A stretch of 64,000 nt of DNA from Mycolicibacterium austroafricanum (GCF_902705885.1 NZ_CACSIP010000016.1:1-64000); one strand, 5' to 3'. Shown: positions 1-8,796, numbered from the stretch's first letter. The notes: a model not told the origin generated them from the sequence alone. Translations and numbers: made by a program.

Positions 1-898
1 CCTCTGAGGGCTTCTGCTTGCCGAAGTCCTGACCGGTCCATGTCGAGTGCATCTCGTAGGTCCGGTCGGCACGCTCGAGGAAGTACGGGATCCAGCCGGT
101 GCCCCCCTCGGACAGCGCGATCTTGAGGTCGGGGTACTTCTTGATGGGATTGGACCACAACAGGTCCGCGGCGGCCTGCACGATGTTCATCGGCTGCAGC
201 GTGATCATCACGTCCATCGGGGCGTCCGGGGCGGTGATCGCCAACCGGCCTGAGGAACCGATGTGGACGTTGAGGACGGTGTCGGTGTCCACCAGGGCCT
301 CCCACAGCGGAGTCCAGTAGTCGTCGTGGAAGGACGGGTAGCCCATCGCCGCCGGGTTCTCGGTGAACGTCAGCGAGTGCACTCCGCGCTTGGCGTTGCG
401 GCGCACCTCAGCCGCACAGGCCTCGGCGTCCCAGATCACCGGCAGCGTCATCGGGATGAATCGCGCCGGGTAGGCCCCGCACCACTCCTCGACATGCCAG
501 TCGTTGTAGGCCTGCACCAACGCCAGGCTGAACTCGGGGTCCTCGGTGGCGAACAACCGGCCGGCGAACCCCGGGAAGGACGGAAAGCACATCGAGCCGA
601 GGATGCCGCCGGCATTCATGTCCTTGACCCGCTCATCGACCTTCCAACACCCCGGCCGGATCTCGTCGAGCCCCTGGGGTTCCAGGCCGTACTCCTCCTT
701 GGGCCGACCCGCCACCGCATTGAGCGCCACGTTCGGGATCACCACATCCCGGAACTGCCACGTGTCGGACCCATCGGCGTTGTGCACCAACCGCGGGGCC
801 TCGTCCAGGTACTTCTTCGCCAGGTGGTTCTTGAACATGTCCGGTGGCTCGACGATGTGGTCGTCCACGCTGATCAGGATCATGTCGTCCTTGTTCAT
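1..898 (-). CDS. Amidohydrolase (amidohydrolase_2 family), 3' end cut by window edge
   Basis: About 299 codons are visible, starting at ATG 898 and running off the left edge. The N-terminus MILISVDDHIVEPPDMF closely matches the amidohydrolase at 61352-62614 (LILVSIDDHVVEPPDMF), and the central YNDWHVEEW and GGTGWIPYFLERADR stretches match YNDWHIDEW and GGIGWIPFYLDRSDR there, so they are paralogues. The family is metal-dependent TIM-barrel hydrolases and decarboxylases related to gamma-resorcylate decarboxylase; the substrate is unknown. It is divergent from the Rieske operon. A degenerate operator-like half-site (CGAGAATCAACG, from 989) lies in the shared upstream region. Confidence 0.85.
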   Translation of the reverse strand, partial: MNKDDMILISVDDHIVEPPDMFKNHLAKKYLDEAPRLVHNADGSDTWQFRDVVIPNVALNAVAGRPKEEYGLEPQGLDEIRPGCWKVDERVKDMNAGGILGSMCFPSFPGFAGRLFATEDPEFSLALVQAYNDWHVEEWCGAYPARFIPMTLPVIWDAEACAAEVRRNAKRGVHSLTFTENPAAMGYPSFHDDYWTPLWEALVDTDTVLNVHIGSSGRLAITAPDAPMDVMITLQPMNIVQAAADLLWSNPIKKYPDLKIALSEGGTGWIPYFLERADRTYEMHSTWTGQDFGKQKPSE

Positions 899-1161
899 GA
901 CGACTCCTTCCGTCCACACGGTTCGCGTGTTGGACACTGGTCCCACGGGCTGTTGTTCTCCTACCTAGGAAACTAGCTTCTCCAAGAGCGAGAATCAACG
1001 TCCGAGGACGGCTCCGCCCCCGGTAGGCAGCAGCGTTACCCGGCGTGCGACAGCTGCCTGACCGGCACATCCGCGGCTAGCCGTTGACCTCATGGCAGAA
1101 AAGTGGAAATCTACTGGCGAATTATGAGAACCTGATTCTCATGAGCGAGAGGAGGCGCACG
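899..1161. promoter_or_regulatory. Divergent intergenic region, amidohydrolase / Rieske operon
   Basis: This 263-bp region has no credible gene. It separates the leftward amidohydrolase (ATG 898) from the rightward operon beginning at 1162. It holds the GAGAA-N5-TTCTC inverted repeat at 1126-1140 and a lone CGAGAAT half-site near 989-995. Promoter boxes could not be assigned with confidence. Confidence 0.5.
1126..1140. promoter_or_regulatory. GAGAA-N5-TTCTC inverted repeat (candidate operator 1)
   Basis: GAGAACCTGATTCTC has perfect 5-bp arms, extended by flanking T and A to 6 bp. It lies just upstream of the ribosome-binding site of the gene starting at 1162, as expected for a repressor site. 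It belongs to a set of six such sites in this window. Confidence 0.7.
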
Positions 1162-1704
1162 GTGCGACTGGCTCCACTACCCGCCGACCAGTGGGACGAC
1201 GCTGTGAAAGGCGCGCTGCGAGGCATGCCAGAGGAGCTGCGCAATCCGGCGGGGGCCGGGAACGCGGTCTCGACTCTCGTCAATCATCCCGACCTCACCC
1301 GCGCCTATCTGACCTTCAGCTTCTACCTACTGATGCGATCGACACTGCCCGCCCGGCTGCGTGAGCTCGCCGTGCTGCGGGTCGCTCACCTCACCGCATG
1401 CGCCTACGAGTGGGACGAACACGTGGCGATCGGCAAGCAGGCCGGGTTGTCCGAGCACGACATCGCAGCGCTTCGGCAAGGCGAGGCCGACGACGACTTC
1501 GATCGCACGGTGCTCAGGGCAGTCGACGAACTCGTCGAGAACACCGGATTATCCGACGAGACCTGGGCTGCGCTCGGCAGTCGGCTCGACACCCGGCAGA
1601 CGATGGACTTCGTGTTCACCGTCGGCAGCTACCACATGCTCGCTATGGCACTCAACACCTTTGGCGTCCAACCCGCAGGCACCGACCCACAAGAGGAGAA
1701 TTGA
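1162..1704 (+). CDS. Carboxymuconolactone decarboxylase (CMD/AhpD-like) family protein
   Basis: 180 aa. The segment LPARLRELAVLRVAHLTACAYEWDEHVAIGKQAGLS is the typical CMD helical core, but the AhpD CxxC pair is absent (only one Cys in HLTACAYEW), so thiol-disulfide activity is unlikely. I chose GTG 1162 because AGGAGG sits at 1150-1155 with a 6-nt spacer. An in-frame ATG at 1141 would overlap the operator at 1126-1140, and one at 1084 lies upstream of it. The gene is first in an operon with the Rieske oxygenase, whose GTG follows 2 nt after this stop. A role in ring-cleavage product processing is inferred from family and context. Confidence 0.85.
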   Translation: MRLAPLPADQWDDAVKGALRGMPEELRNPAGAGNAVSTLVNHPDLTRAYLTFSFYLLMRSTLPARLRELAVLRVAHLTACAYEWDEHVAIGKQAGLSEHDIAALRQGEADDDFDRTVLRAVDELVENTGLSDETWAALGSRLDTRQTMDFVFTVGSYHMLAMALNTFGVQPAGTDPQEEN

Positions 1705-1706
1705 AC

Positions 1707-3071
1707 GTGGCCTTTTTCCCGAAGCCCGAGGCCGGTAGCTGGACCGAGAACTGGCCAGAACTCGGCACCGCGCCGGTCAACTACGAAGACTCCATCGATC
1801 CGGAGCACTTCAAGCTCGAGCAGCAGGCGATCTTCAAGAAGACCTGGCTCAAGGTCGGCCGCGTGGAGCAGCTACCCAAGAAGGGCAGCTACTTCACCCG
1901 TGAGATGCCGTGCGCGGGCCCCGGTACGTCGGTGATCATCGTCAAGGACGTCGAGGACGGCCCCGATGGCAAGAAGGACGTGGTGCGCGCCTTCTACAAC
2001 CTGTGCCGGCACCGCGGGAACAAGCTGGTGTGGAACGACTATCCGGGCGAAGAGGTTTCGGGCAGCTGCCGCCAGTTCGTCTGCAAGTACCACGCGTGGC
2101 GATACAGCCTCGAGGGCGATCTCACCTTCGTCCAGCAAGAGGGTGAGTTCTTCGACCTCGACAAGGATCAGTACGGCCTGGTGTCCGTGCGTTGCGAGGT
2201 CTGGGAAGGATTCATCTTCATCAACTTCGACAACGACGCCATCTCGCTGGACGAGTACCTCGGCGACTTCGGCAAGGGTCTGCAGGGTTACCCGTTCCAC
2301 GAGATGACCGAGCACTACAGCTACCGCTCGGAGATCAACGCGAACTGGAAGCTGTTCATCGACGCGTTCACCGAGTTCTACCACGCGCCGATCCTGCACA
2401 TGAAGCAGGCGGAGAAGGAAGAGGCCGAGAAGTTGGCCAAGTTCGGGTTCGAGGCCCTGGCCTACGACATCAAGGGCGATCACTCGATGGTGTCGTCGTG
2501 GGGCGGGATGAGCCCGCCGAAGGACCTCAACATGGTCAAGCCCATCGAGCGGATCCTGCACAGCGGTCTGTTCGGTCCGTGGGACCGCCCCGACATCAAG
2601 GGCATCCTGCCGGACGAGTTGCCGCCCGCCATCAACCCGGGGCGGCACAAGTCCTGGGGCACCGACTCATTCGAGTTCTTCCCCAACTTCACGCTGTTGT
2701 TCTGGGCGCCGGGCTGGTACCTCACCTACAACTACTGGCCGACTGCGGTGGACAAGCACATCTTCGAGGCCGACCTCTACTTCGTGCCGCCGAAGAACCT
2801 GCGTGAGCGCCTCTCCCAGGAGCTTGCCGCGGTGACGTTCAAGGAGTACGCGTTTCAGGATGCCAACACCCTGGAGGCTACCCAGACTCAGATCGGCACC
2901 CGGGTGGTCACCGACTTCCCGCTGTGTGATCAGGAGATCCTGCTGCGCCATCTGCACATGACGGCCCATCAGTACGTGGACAGGTACAAGGCCTCGCTGG
3001 CGAACGGCAACGGCTCCCACACCGCGACGCAGGCCGCCCCCAACGACACGAAGGATGCGGTGAATGTCTAA
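1707..3071 (+). CDS. Rieske non-haem iron oxygenase, alpha subunit
   Basis: 454 aa. The Rieske [2Fe-2S] ligands are C100-x-H102 and C126-x2-H129. The mononuclear iron site is E223-x2-H226-x4-H231, preceded by D219, the residue that normally bridges the two centres between subunits. Family members hydroxylate or dihydroxylate aromatic or alicyclic substrates and need an external reductase; none is adjacent, but the [2Fe-2S] ferredoxin at 44416 could serve. The start is GTG 1707, 2 nt after the CMD stop. The 3' end overlaps the next gene by 8 nt, so translation is coupled. The substrate is unknown. Confidence 0.93.
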   Translation: MAFFPKPEAGSWTENWPELGTAPVNYEDSIDPEHFKLEQQAIFKKTWLKVGRVEQLPKKGSYFTREMPCAGPGTSVIIVKDVEDGPDGKKDVVRAFYNLCRHRGNKLVWNDYPGEEVSGSCRQFVCKYHAWRYSLEGDLTFVQQEGEFFDLDKDQYGLVSVRCEVWEGFIFINFDNDAISLDEYLGDFGKGLQGYPFHEMTEHYSYRSEINANWKLFIDAFTEFYHAPILHMKQAEKEEAEKLAKFGFEALAYDIKGDHSMVSSWGGMSPPKDLNMVKPIERILHSGLFGPWDRPDIKGILPDELPPAINPGRHKSWGTDSFEFFPNFTLLFWAPGWYLTYNYWPTAVDKHIFEADLYFVPPKNLRERLSQELAAVTFKEYAFQDANTLEATQTQIGTRVVTDFPLCDQEILLRHLHMTAHQYVDRYKASLANGNGSHTATQAAPNDTKDAVNV

Positions 3072-3393
3072 ATTGCCAGAGGAATTCGCCGACCTGGAAC
3101 GGTTCGCGGACTGGTGCCTGCCCACCGAGGAGGAGCGGTACGCCAAGCGGCTCAACTCGAGCATGGAAGAAATGCAGGAGTTGTATGACGCCGGCACAGC
3201 GCGCCTCGAGGACATCATGGTCTACGTCGATGCCCGCTTCCCGCTCAAGGGAATGCCCGAGGACGCCAAGGCCCTCGTGCACCTGGGACAATCGATCGTC
3301 ATGGTGAGCTTCCCCATCGAGGTGTGGAAGCAACCCCGGGTGCTCGACAGCGGAGCGGCTTACATCAAGCTCATCAAGGAGCCGGTGGTCTGA
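3064..3393 (+). CDS. Small conserved-looking protein of unknown function downstream of Rieske oxygenase
   Basis: 109 aa, acidic and probably soluble; no signal peptide or membrane segment. The start ATG lies inside the 3' end of the Rieske gene (8-nt overlap) and the next gene starts 2 nt after the stop, so it is translationally embedded in the operon. I recognise no domain. It is not a typical ring-hydroxylating beta subunit (those are about 160-180 aa with an NTF2 fold) and has no Cys cluster for a ferredoxin. An accessory role to the oxygenase is inference from position only. Confidence 0.75.
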   Translation: MSKLPEEFADLERFADWCLPTEEERYAKRLNSSMEEMQELYDAGTARLEDIMVYVDARFPLKGMPEDAKALVHLGQSIVMVSFPIEVWKQPRVLDSGAAYIKLIKEPVV

Positions 3394-3395
3394 CA

Positions 3396-4622
3396 GTGAT
3401 AACCCTCAGAGCTGCGGGTTACGTCGACGTCGACGCTGGCCAGATAATCCGGCCCGGCATCATCACCATCGACGGCGACACGATCGTCGGTATCGGTGGC
3501 GACGTACCCGAGGGCGCGGAGATCGTCGACCTCGGCGAGGCCATCCTGCTGCCCGGCCTGATGGACATGGAGGTCAACCTCCTGATGGGTGGCCGCGGCG
3601 AGAACCCGGGTTTGTCACAGGTTCAGGACGATCCACCCACCCGTGTCCTGCGGGCCGTCGGCAACGCCCGGCGCACGCTCCGCGCCGGGTTCACCACCGT
3701 GCGCAACCTCGGCCTGTTCGTCAAGACCGGCGGTTACCTGCTCGACGTCGCACTGGCCCGGGCCATCGACGCCGGAATGATCGAGGGGCCGCGGGTCATT
3801 CCCGCCGGACATGCGATCACCCCGACGGGCGGGCACCTCGACCCGACGATGTTCGCCGCGTTCATGCCCGGCGTGCTCGAGCTCACCATCGAGGAGGGCA
3901 TCGCCAACGGCAACGACGAGATCCGCAAGGCGGTCCGGTACCAGATCAAACACGGCGCCCAGCTGATCAAGGTGTGCTGCTCGGGCGGGGTGATGTCGCT
4001 GACCGGAGAGGCCGGGGCGCAACACTATTCGGACGAAGAGCTGCGGGTGATCGTCGACGAGGCGCACCGGCGCGGGCTGAAGGTCGCGGCCCACACGCAC
4101 GGCGCCGAAGCGGTCAAGCACGCGATCGCGTGCGGCATCGACTGCATCGAGCACGGCTTCCTGATGGACGACGAGGCCATCCAGATGCTGGTCGACAACG
4201 ACCGGTTCCTGGTGACGACCCGCCGCCTGGCCGAGGCAATGGACGTCTCGAAAGCACCGAAGGTGCTGCAGGACAAAGCCGCTGAGATGTTCCCGAAGGC
4301 CCGGACCTCGATCAAGGCGGCCTACGAGGCCGGGGTGAAGATCGCCGTCGGCACCGATGCGCCGGCCATCCCGCACGGGAAGAACGCCGACGAACTGGTC
4401 ACGCTGGTGGACTGGGGCATGCCGCCCGCCGCAGTGCTGCGGGCCGCGACCGTGGTGGCCGCGGATCTGATCGACAGGCCGGACCTCGGACGCCTCGCGG
4501 AGGGCTACCTCGCCGACATCATCGCGGTGCCGGGCGATCCGCTCGCGGACATCGCCGTTACACAGAACGTCACCTTTGTAATGAAGAACGGTAAGGTCTT
4601 CAAGAATGACACCAACAAATAG
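3396..4622 (+). CDS. Metal-dependent hydrolase homologue (imidazolonepropionase/prolidase-like amidohydrolase_1) lacking the HxH motif
   Basis: 408 aa from GTG 3396, 2 nt after the previous stop. It has the small N- and C-terminal beta-sandwich segments and TIM-barrel signatures of amidohydrolase_1: LLPGLMD, AHTHGAEA, CIEHGF and VGTDAP. The first metal motif, normally DxHxH after PGL(I/M)D, reads D-M-E-V-N-L here, so both histidines are replaced (E and N). The later ligands are present: the Lys of LIKVCCSGG, the two His sites and the Asp. It may use a mononuclear centre or have lost hydrolysis. It overlaps the next gene by 17 nt. Confidence 0.85.
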   Translation: MITLRAAGYVDVDAGQIIRPGIITIDGDTIVGIGGDVPEGAEIVDLGEAILLPGLMDMEVNLLMGGRGENPGLSQVQDDPPTRVLRAVGNARRTLRAGFTTVRNLGLFVKTGGYLLDVALARAIDAGMIEGPRVIPAGHAITPTGGHLDPTMFAAFMPGVLELTIEEGIANGNDEIRKAVRYQIKHGAQLIKVCCSGGVMSLTGEAGAQHYSDEELRVIVDEAHRRGLKVAAHTHGAEAVKHAIACGIDCIEHGFLMDDEAIQMLVDNDRFLVTTRRLAEAMDVSKAPKVLQDKAAEMFPKARTSIKAAYEAGVKIAVGTDAPAIPHGKNADELVTLVDWGMPPAAVLRAATVVAADLIDRPDLGRLAEGYLADIIAVPGDPLADIAVTQNVTFVMKNGKVFKNDTNK

Positions 4623-5064
4623 TCGGCCACCGGCCTCGGCCAGAACCGAGGATCTCGTCGAGATCCAGCAGTTGCTGGCGAAGTACGCCGTCACGATCAC
4701 CCAGGGTGACGTGGAAGGACTGGTGGAGGTGTTCACGCCGGATGGCACCTACAGCGCTTTCGGCGACACCTACACGCTCAACCGGTTTCCGGTCCTCGTC
4801 GATGCCGCACCGAAAGGGCTCTTCATGACCGGGACCGCCCTGGTGGAGTTCGACGACGAGTCCCGGGACACCGCTACGGGCACCCAACCCTTGTGCTTCA
4901 TCGAGCATTCGAAGCACGACATGCGCATCGGTTACTACAAGGACACCTACGTTCGCACCGAGAACGGCTGGCGGCTGAAAACGCGCGCGATGACGTTCAT
5001 CCGGCGCAGTGGTGAGCACGACTCCGGTCGCCCGCACGCGATCGGCAGGCCCGAGGCCGGATGA
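4606..5064 (+). CDS. SnoaL-like / NTF2-fold protein
   Basis: 152 aa. The pattern EIQQLLAKYAVTITQGDVEGLVEVFTPDGTY followed by a C-terminal TYVRTENGWRLKTRAM is characteristic of SnoaL_4/NTF2-like proteins, small cone-shaped barrels that act as isomerases, dehydratases, cyclases or oxygenase partners. It overlaps the preceding hydrolase by 17 nt and the following ACAD by 4 nt (ATGA), so it is tightly coupled. The active-site function cannot be assigned. Confidence 0.82.
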   Translation: MTPTNSRPPASARTEDLVEIQQLLAKYAVTITQGDVEGLVEVFTPDGTYSAFGDTYTLNRFPVLVDAAPKGLFMTGTALVEFDDESRDTATGTQPLCFIEHSKHDMRIGYYKDTYVRTENGWRLKTRAMTFIRRSGEHDSGRPHAIGRPEAG

Positions 5065-6179
5065 GCGCCCCCACCACCGCCGAGTTCCGAGGGGATCTCG
5101 TCGCCTGGCTGGACGAAAATGATCTGACCCCGCCCGACGATCATTCGCTGCAGGGCCACATGCACCAGTTCGCCCGGGTGCAGAAAGCGCTCTATGACGC
5201 CGGTTGGGGGCGCTACGGCTGGCCCGAGCACGCGGGCGGGCTGGGCGGTCCGGCCATGCTGCGCGCGGTCGTCGGCGAGGAGGTGGTCGGGCGCCGACTC
5301 GCCGAACCGGGTCCGTACTCGATGCTCGAAGTGCTCGCCCCGACGATGATCGACTACGCACCCGCCGGCCTCGCCGCCGAGATGGTGCCGCGGCTGCTCA
5401 GCGGTGAGGAGCAGTGGTGTCAGGGGTTCTCGGAGCCGGGGTCGGGCAGCGACCTGGCGTCGCTGACCACACGTGCGGTCAAGCGCGGTGATGAGTGGAT
5501 CATCAACGGCCAGAAGGTGTGGACCAGCTTCGCGCAGTACTCGCACCGATGCATCCTGCTCACCCGCACCGGCGACGCGAACACACCGAACCACGAGGCC
5601 ATCACGGCCTTCTTCGTCGACGTCGACACCCCGGGCATCACCGTCCGGCCGTTGCGCACGATGCACGGCGTCGACGAGTTCTGCGAGGTCTACTTCGACG
5701 ACGTGGCGGTCCCCGAGAGCCGCATGCTGGGCAACCCCGGCGACGGCTGGCGGCTGGCGATGGATCTTCTGCCTTACGAACGCTCGACCTGCTTCTGGCA
5801 GCGAATCGCCTACCTGTACTCCAGGTTCGACGCGCTGATCGAGGACGTCAAGGGCGTCGGACAGGCGGCCGACGCCGATCTCGGCGAGGTGTATCTGGCG
5901 CTGCACACCCTGCGTTGCCGCTCCCGGGCCACGCAGCACCGGCTGGCCGAAGGTCAGAAGCTCGGGCCGGACACCTCGATCGACAAGGTGTTGCTGGCCG
6001 GCGCCGAACAACGGCTGTACGACACCGCACGGGACCTGTTGCCCGGCGTCATCGAACTCGACGGCGGCGACTGGCGCACCGAGTACCTGTACTCACGGGC
6101 GGCCAGCATCTACGGCGGCACCGCCGAAGTGCAGCGCAACATCATCGCCCGCCGCCTGCTCGATCTCGGGAAGGAGTGA
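5061..6179 (+). CDS. Acyl-CoA dehydrogenase, larger subunit of a putative heteromeric pair
   Basis: 372 aa. The FAD-binding middle-domain motif WCQGFSEPGSGSDLASL and the C-terminal GGTAEVQRNIIARRLLDL are typical of actinobacterial FadE proteins. The gene at 6182 encodes a shorter ACAD-like protein and starts 2 nt after this stop, matching the mycobacterial alpha2beta2 ACAD arrangement in which each chain supplies half of the active site. The start ATG overlaps the SnoaL stop (ATGA). The likely reaction is alpha,beta-dehydrogenation of a ring- or side-chain acyl-CoA made by this operon. Confidence 0.92.
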   Translation: MSAPTTAEFRGDLVAWLDENDLTPPDDHSLQGHMHQFARVQKALYDAGWGRYGWPEHAGGLGGPAMLRAVVGEEVVGRRLAEPGPYSMLEVLAPTMIDYAPAGLAAEMVPRLLSGEEQWCQGFSEPGSGSDLASLTTRAVKRGDEWIINGQKVWTSFAQYSHRCILLTRTGDANTPNHEAITAFFVDVDTPGITVRPLRTMHGVDEFCEVYFDDVAVPESRMLGNPGDGWRLAMDLLPYERSTCFWQRIAYLYSRFDALIEDVKGVGQAADADLGEVYLALHTLRCRSRATQHRLAEGQKLGPDTSIDKVLLAGAEQRLYDTARDLLPGVIELDGGDWRTEYLYSRAASIYGGTAEVQRNIIARRLLDLGKE

Positions 6180-6181
6180 CC

Positions 6182-6982
6182 GTGGACCGCTCGGACACCG
6201 AATCACTGTCCATGCTCGAGGACGGTCTTCGCAAGACGATGTTGTCGACCTCCGGCGCCGAACTGGATGCGGCGCTGGGTGAGCTGGGCTGGGCCGACAT
6301 GCTGGCCGACATGCATGAGGCGGCGATCCCGCTGGTCTTCCGATTGCTCGGCGAAACAGGTTCGCACGCTTCGATTCTCAATGACGTGGTGCTTCTGACC
6401 TCCAACGGTGAGCTCGGCGCCATCCCAGCCCTGCCGTATGCAGGCGGTGGCTGGGTGGTGTGGGACTACGCCGCAGCCGACGAGAGTTCGGCGATGGCCG
6501 GACTGCCGCTGCGCCGGGTGGACGAAGGCGGACACCCACGGTTGCCCGATGCCCGCCGCGCGGTGGGTTGGTGGCTGGTCGGTTCGGCGACCGCGATGCT
6601 GAACCTGGCCCATCGGCATGCGCTCGACCGGGTGCAGTTCGGCAGGCCCATCGCGACTTTCCAGGCAGTACGGCACCGACTGGCCGAGACGCTGGTGGCC
6701 ATCGAAGGCGCCGAAGCGGCGCTGAGCCTGCCCGGCGAGGACAATCCCGATCTGACGGCACTGCTGGCCAAAGCCGCCGCCGGAAAAGCCGCACTCACCG
6801 CTGCCAAACACTGTCAGCAGGTGCTCGGCGGGATCGGCTTCACCGCGGAGCACGAACTGCACCACCACGTGAAGCGGGCGATGGTGCTCGACGGGTTGCT
6901 CGGCAGTTCAAAGGAACTCACGCGACGGGCAGGAGCAGGCCTGCGGGCGCGCGGCTCTGCGCCGCGCCTCGCGACCCTCTGA
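6182..6982 (+). CDS. Acyl-CoA dehydrogenase, smaller subunit
   Basis: 266 aa, shorter than a full ACAD. The C-terminal half is clearest: HRHALDRVQFGRPIATFQAVRHRLAE and HCQQVLGGIGFTAEHELHHHVKRA, the FAD/CoA-contacting helices. The N-terminal and middle domains are reduced. The start is GTG 6182 with GGAAGGAG just upstream. It probably forms a heteromer with the protein encoded at 5061-6179. Last gene of the operon; it converges on the enoyl-CoA hydratase with a 28-nt gap. Confidence 0.88.
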   Translation: MDRSDTESLSMLEDGLRKTMLSTSGAELDAALGELGWADMLADMHEAAIPLVFRLLGETGSHASILNDVVLLTSNGELGAIPALPYAGGGWVVWDYAAADESSAMAGLPLRRVDEGGHPRLPDARRAVGWWLVGSATAMLNLAHRHALDRVQFGRPIATFQAVRHRLAETLVAIEGAEAALSLPGEDNPDLTALLAKAAAGKAALTAAKHCQQVLGGIGFTAEHELHHHVKRAMVLDGLLGSSKELTRRAGAGLRARGSAPRLATL

Positions 6983-7010
6983 CCGCCTGCCCCGCGAGAC
7001 CGGCGCTGAG

Positions 7011-7793
7011 CTACTTGATATTGGCCTTCATCTCGTCGAGGTTCACCAGCACCGGCCATCCGCCGACGCTCAGTGCGTTGCCGTGACCGGTTTGGTGAAC
7101 GTCGAACACCGACTGGATCGCGGCGTAGAACCCCTGCACGTCCAGCGTCTGGTTGACCGCCCGCTTGGCTTGACGCAGCGCGAACGGCGGCATCTTGGCG
7201 ATCTGTTCTGCCAGTGCCCTGGTTTCGGTGTCGAGCTGGTCCCGTGGCACCACCTTGTTGACCATGCCGGTGCTGTGCACCTCCTCGGCGGTCATCGCAC
7301 GGCCCGTGAAGAGGATCTCCTTGGCCTTGCGCGGCCCGAGTTCCCAGGTGTGGCCGTGGTATTCGACCCCGCCGATGCCCATCAGGACCACCGGGTCGGA
7401 GAACTGCGCGTCGTCGGCGGCGATGATCAGATCACACGGCCAGCACAGCAGCAGCCCGCCGGAGATGCAGCGGCCCTGAACGGCGGCGATGGACGGCTTC
7501 GGGACATTTCGCCAGCGGAGCGTGTACTCGAGGTAGCGCTTGGCCTCGTGCTGGATGATGAACTCCAGGGTGATCTTGTCGGGCACCGGGCCGCCGCCCC
7601 GCAGGTCGTGTCCGGCGGAGAAGTGTTTCCCGTTGGCCCGCAGCACGATCACCGAGACCTCGTTGTCCTCGGCGGCCCGGGTCCACGCCGCGTCGAGCTC
7701 GTCGAGCAACTCCGGGTTCTGCGCGTTGGCCGCCTCGGGGCGGTTGAGGGTGATCGTGGCGATCCTGTCGGTCACGTCATAGTCGATGTACAC
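7011..7793 (-). CDS. Enoyl-CoA hydratase/isomerase (crotonase) family protein
   Basis: 260 aa, normal length for the family. The oxyanion-hole segments GKHFSAGHDL (about residues 55-64) and QGRCISGGLLL (about 104-114) are clear. The stretch MGIGGVEYHGHTWELGPRKAKEILFTGR matches a mycobacterial EchA subgroup. The gene starts at ATG 7793, about 130 nt from the operator at 7922-7936, and diverges from the TetR gene. Hydration of an unsaturated acyl-CoA is the default assignment; isomerase or retro-Claisen activity is possible. Confidence 0.9.
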   Translation of the reverse strand: MYIDYDVTDRIATITLNRPEAANAQNPELLDELDAAWTRAAEDNEVSVIVLRANGKHFSAGHDLRGGGPVPDKITLEFIIQHEAKRYLEYTLRWRNVPKPSIAAVQGRCISGGLLLCWPCDLIIAADDAQFSDPVVLMGIGGVEYHGHTWELGPRKAKEILFTGRAMTAEEVHSTGMVNKVVPRDQLDTETRALAEQIAKMPPFALRQAKRAVNQTLDVQGFYAAIQSVFDVHQTGHGNALSVGGWPVLVNLDEMKANIK

Positions 7794-7921
7794 GGCGGAT
7801 CCTCTGCTTCTGGGCGGGCCGACACAGGTTGCTGTCGGGGCGGTCGAACGTACGGAGATGAAGCGGGCCCGCAGCCGACCGACCTGGTGAGATAACTGGG
7901 GCCTTCTGTTATCACCAAAAT

Positions 7922-7936
7922 GAGAATACTATTCTC
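7922..7936. promoter_or_regulatory. GAGAATACTATTCTC inverted repeat (candidate operator 2)
   Basis: A perfect 15-bp palindrome with one central base, identical to the 15-mer at 44364-44378. It lies between the divergent enoyl-CoA hydratase (ATG 7793) and TetR gene (ATG 7993), 56 nt from the TetR start. This is the expected place for an autoregulatory operator, and it makes that TetR protein the leading candidate to bind all six sites. Confidence 0.75.
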
Positions 7937-7992
7937 GCGATGAGGAAGTTACAATCTCTGACACGTGCGCCGAGAGGGGGTCGTGGACCATT

Positions 7993-8712
7993 ATGGCAAG
8001 GCGTTCTCCGGTACAGTCAGCTCATGTTCTCCCGAACCGGGCTGCGACAGAGCCGCCAGTGACGAGTCCCAGCGAGGAACCGGCCTGGAAACAACGCGCG
8101 GTCGAGCGTTCCATAAAGACCGCCAAGCTGCGGGCCGCGCAGCGCGTGCAGCGCTTCCTCGACGCCGCCCAGGCCATCATCATCGAGAAGGGCAGCACCG
8201 ACTTCACCGTCCAGGAGGTCGTCGATCGCTCGCGCCAATCGCTGCGCAGCTTCTACCTGCAGTTCGATGGTAAGCACGAGCTCCTGCTCGCCCTGTTCGA
8301 AGATGCGCTGAGCCGGTCTGCCGACCAGATCCGCGCCGCCACTTCCGGCCAGGAGGACCCGATCGACCGCCTGAAGGTGGCGATCCAGCTCCTGTTCGAA
8401 TCCTCACGTCCCGACCCGACGGCCCGGCGACCGCTCTTCACCGACTTCGCACCGCGGCTCCTGGTGTCGCATCCCTCCGAGGTGAAGGTGGCTCACGCTC
8501 CCCTGGTTGCGTTGCTCACCGAGTTGATGGAGGAAGCCAGCGAGGCCGGAGAGCTTCGCGCCGGCATCAACCCGAAACGCATGGCCGCGATGACCATGCA
8601 GACCGTGATGTTCGTCGCCCAGTCGAGTGGTGACGCCGGTGACGGCACCGCCAATCCCATCACCGCGGACGAGGTCTGGGACTTCTGCGCCCGCGGTTTC
8701 GCCGCCCAATAG
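7993..8712 (+). CDS. TetR/AcrR-family transcriptional regulator (candidate master regulator of the window)
   Basis: 239 aa from ATG 7993; a GTG at 8059 would give 217 aa and remove a low-complexity leader. The N-terminal DNA-binding domain is clear (FLDAAQAIIIEKG, DFTVQEVVDRSRQSLRSFYLQFDGKHELLLALFEDAL), followed by a helical ligand-binding domain. The gene is flanked by GAGAA-N5-TTCTC sites at 7922 and 8797, whose other copies lie upstream of four further transcription units. A KstR-like role as repressor relieved by an acyl-CoA ligand is inference. Confidence 0.9.
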   Translation: MARRSPVQSAHVLPNRAATEPPVTSPSEEPAWKQRAVERSIKTAKLRAAQRVQRFLDAAQAIIIEKGSTDFTVQEVVDRSRQSLRSFYLQFDGKHELLLALFEDALSRSADQIRAATSGQEDPIDRLKVAIQLLFESSRPDPTARRPLFTDFAPRLLVSHPSEVKVAHAPLVALLTELMEEASEAGELRAGINPKRMAAMTMQTVMFVAQSSGDAGDGTANPITADEVWDFCARGFAAQ

Positions 8713-8796
8713 GCGAGAAGCCGCTTCTTCGTCCACTCCAATCTGATTTCCGCAGCCAGCCGCCGGGCTGCCCTCTGGCGACCCCTTTTCCCGATG

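Noticed and set aside
263..976. 237-codon open frame on + opposite the first amidohydrolase
   Set aside because: The minus strand reads as an amidohydrolase closely matching the one at 61352, so this is a shadow.
1084..1161. Upstream ATGs (1084 and 1141) for the CMD gene
   Set aside because: The operator at 1126-1140 would lie inside the coding region, and the only good RBS (AGGAGG at 1150) serves GTG 1162.
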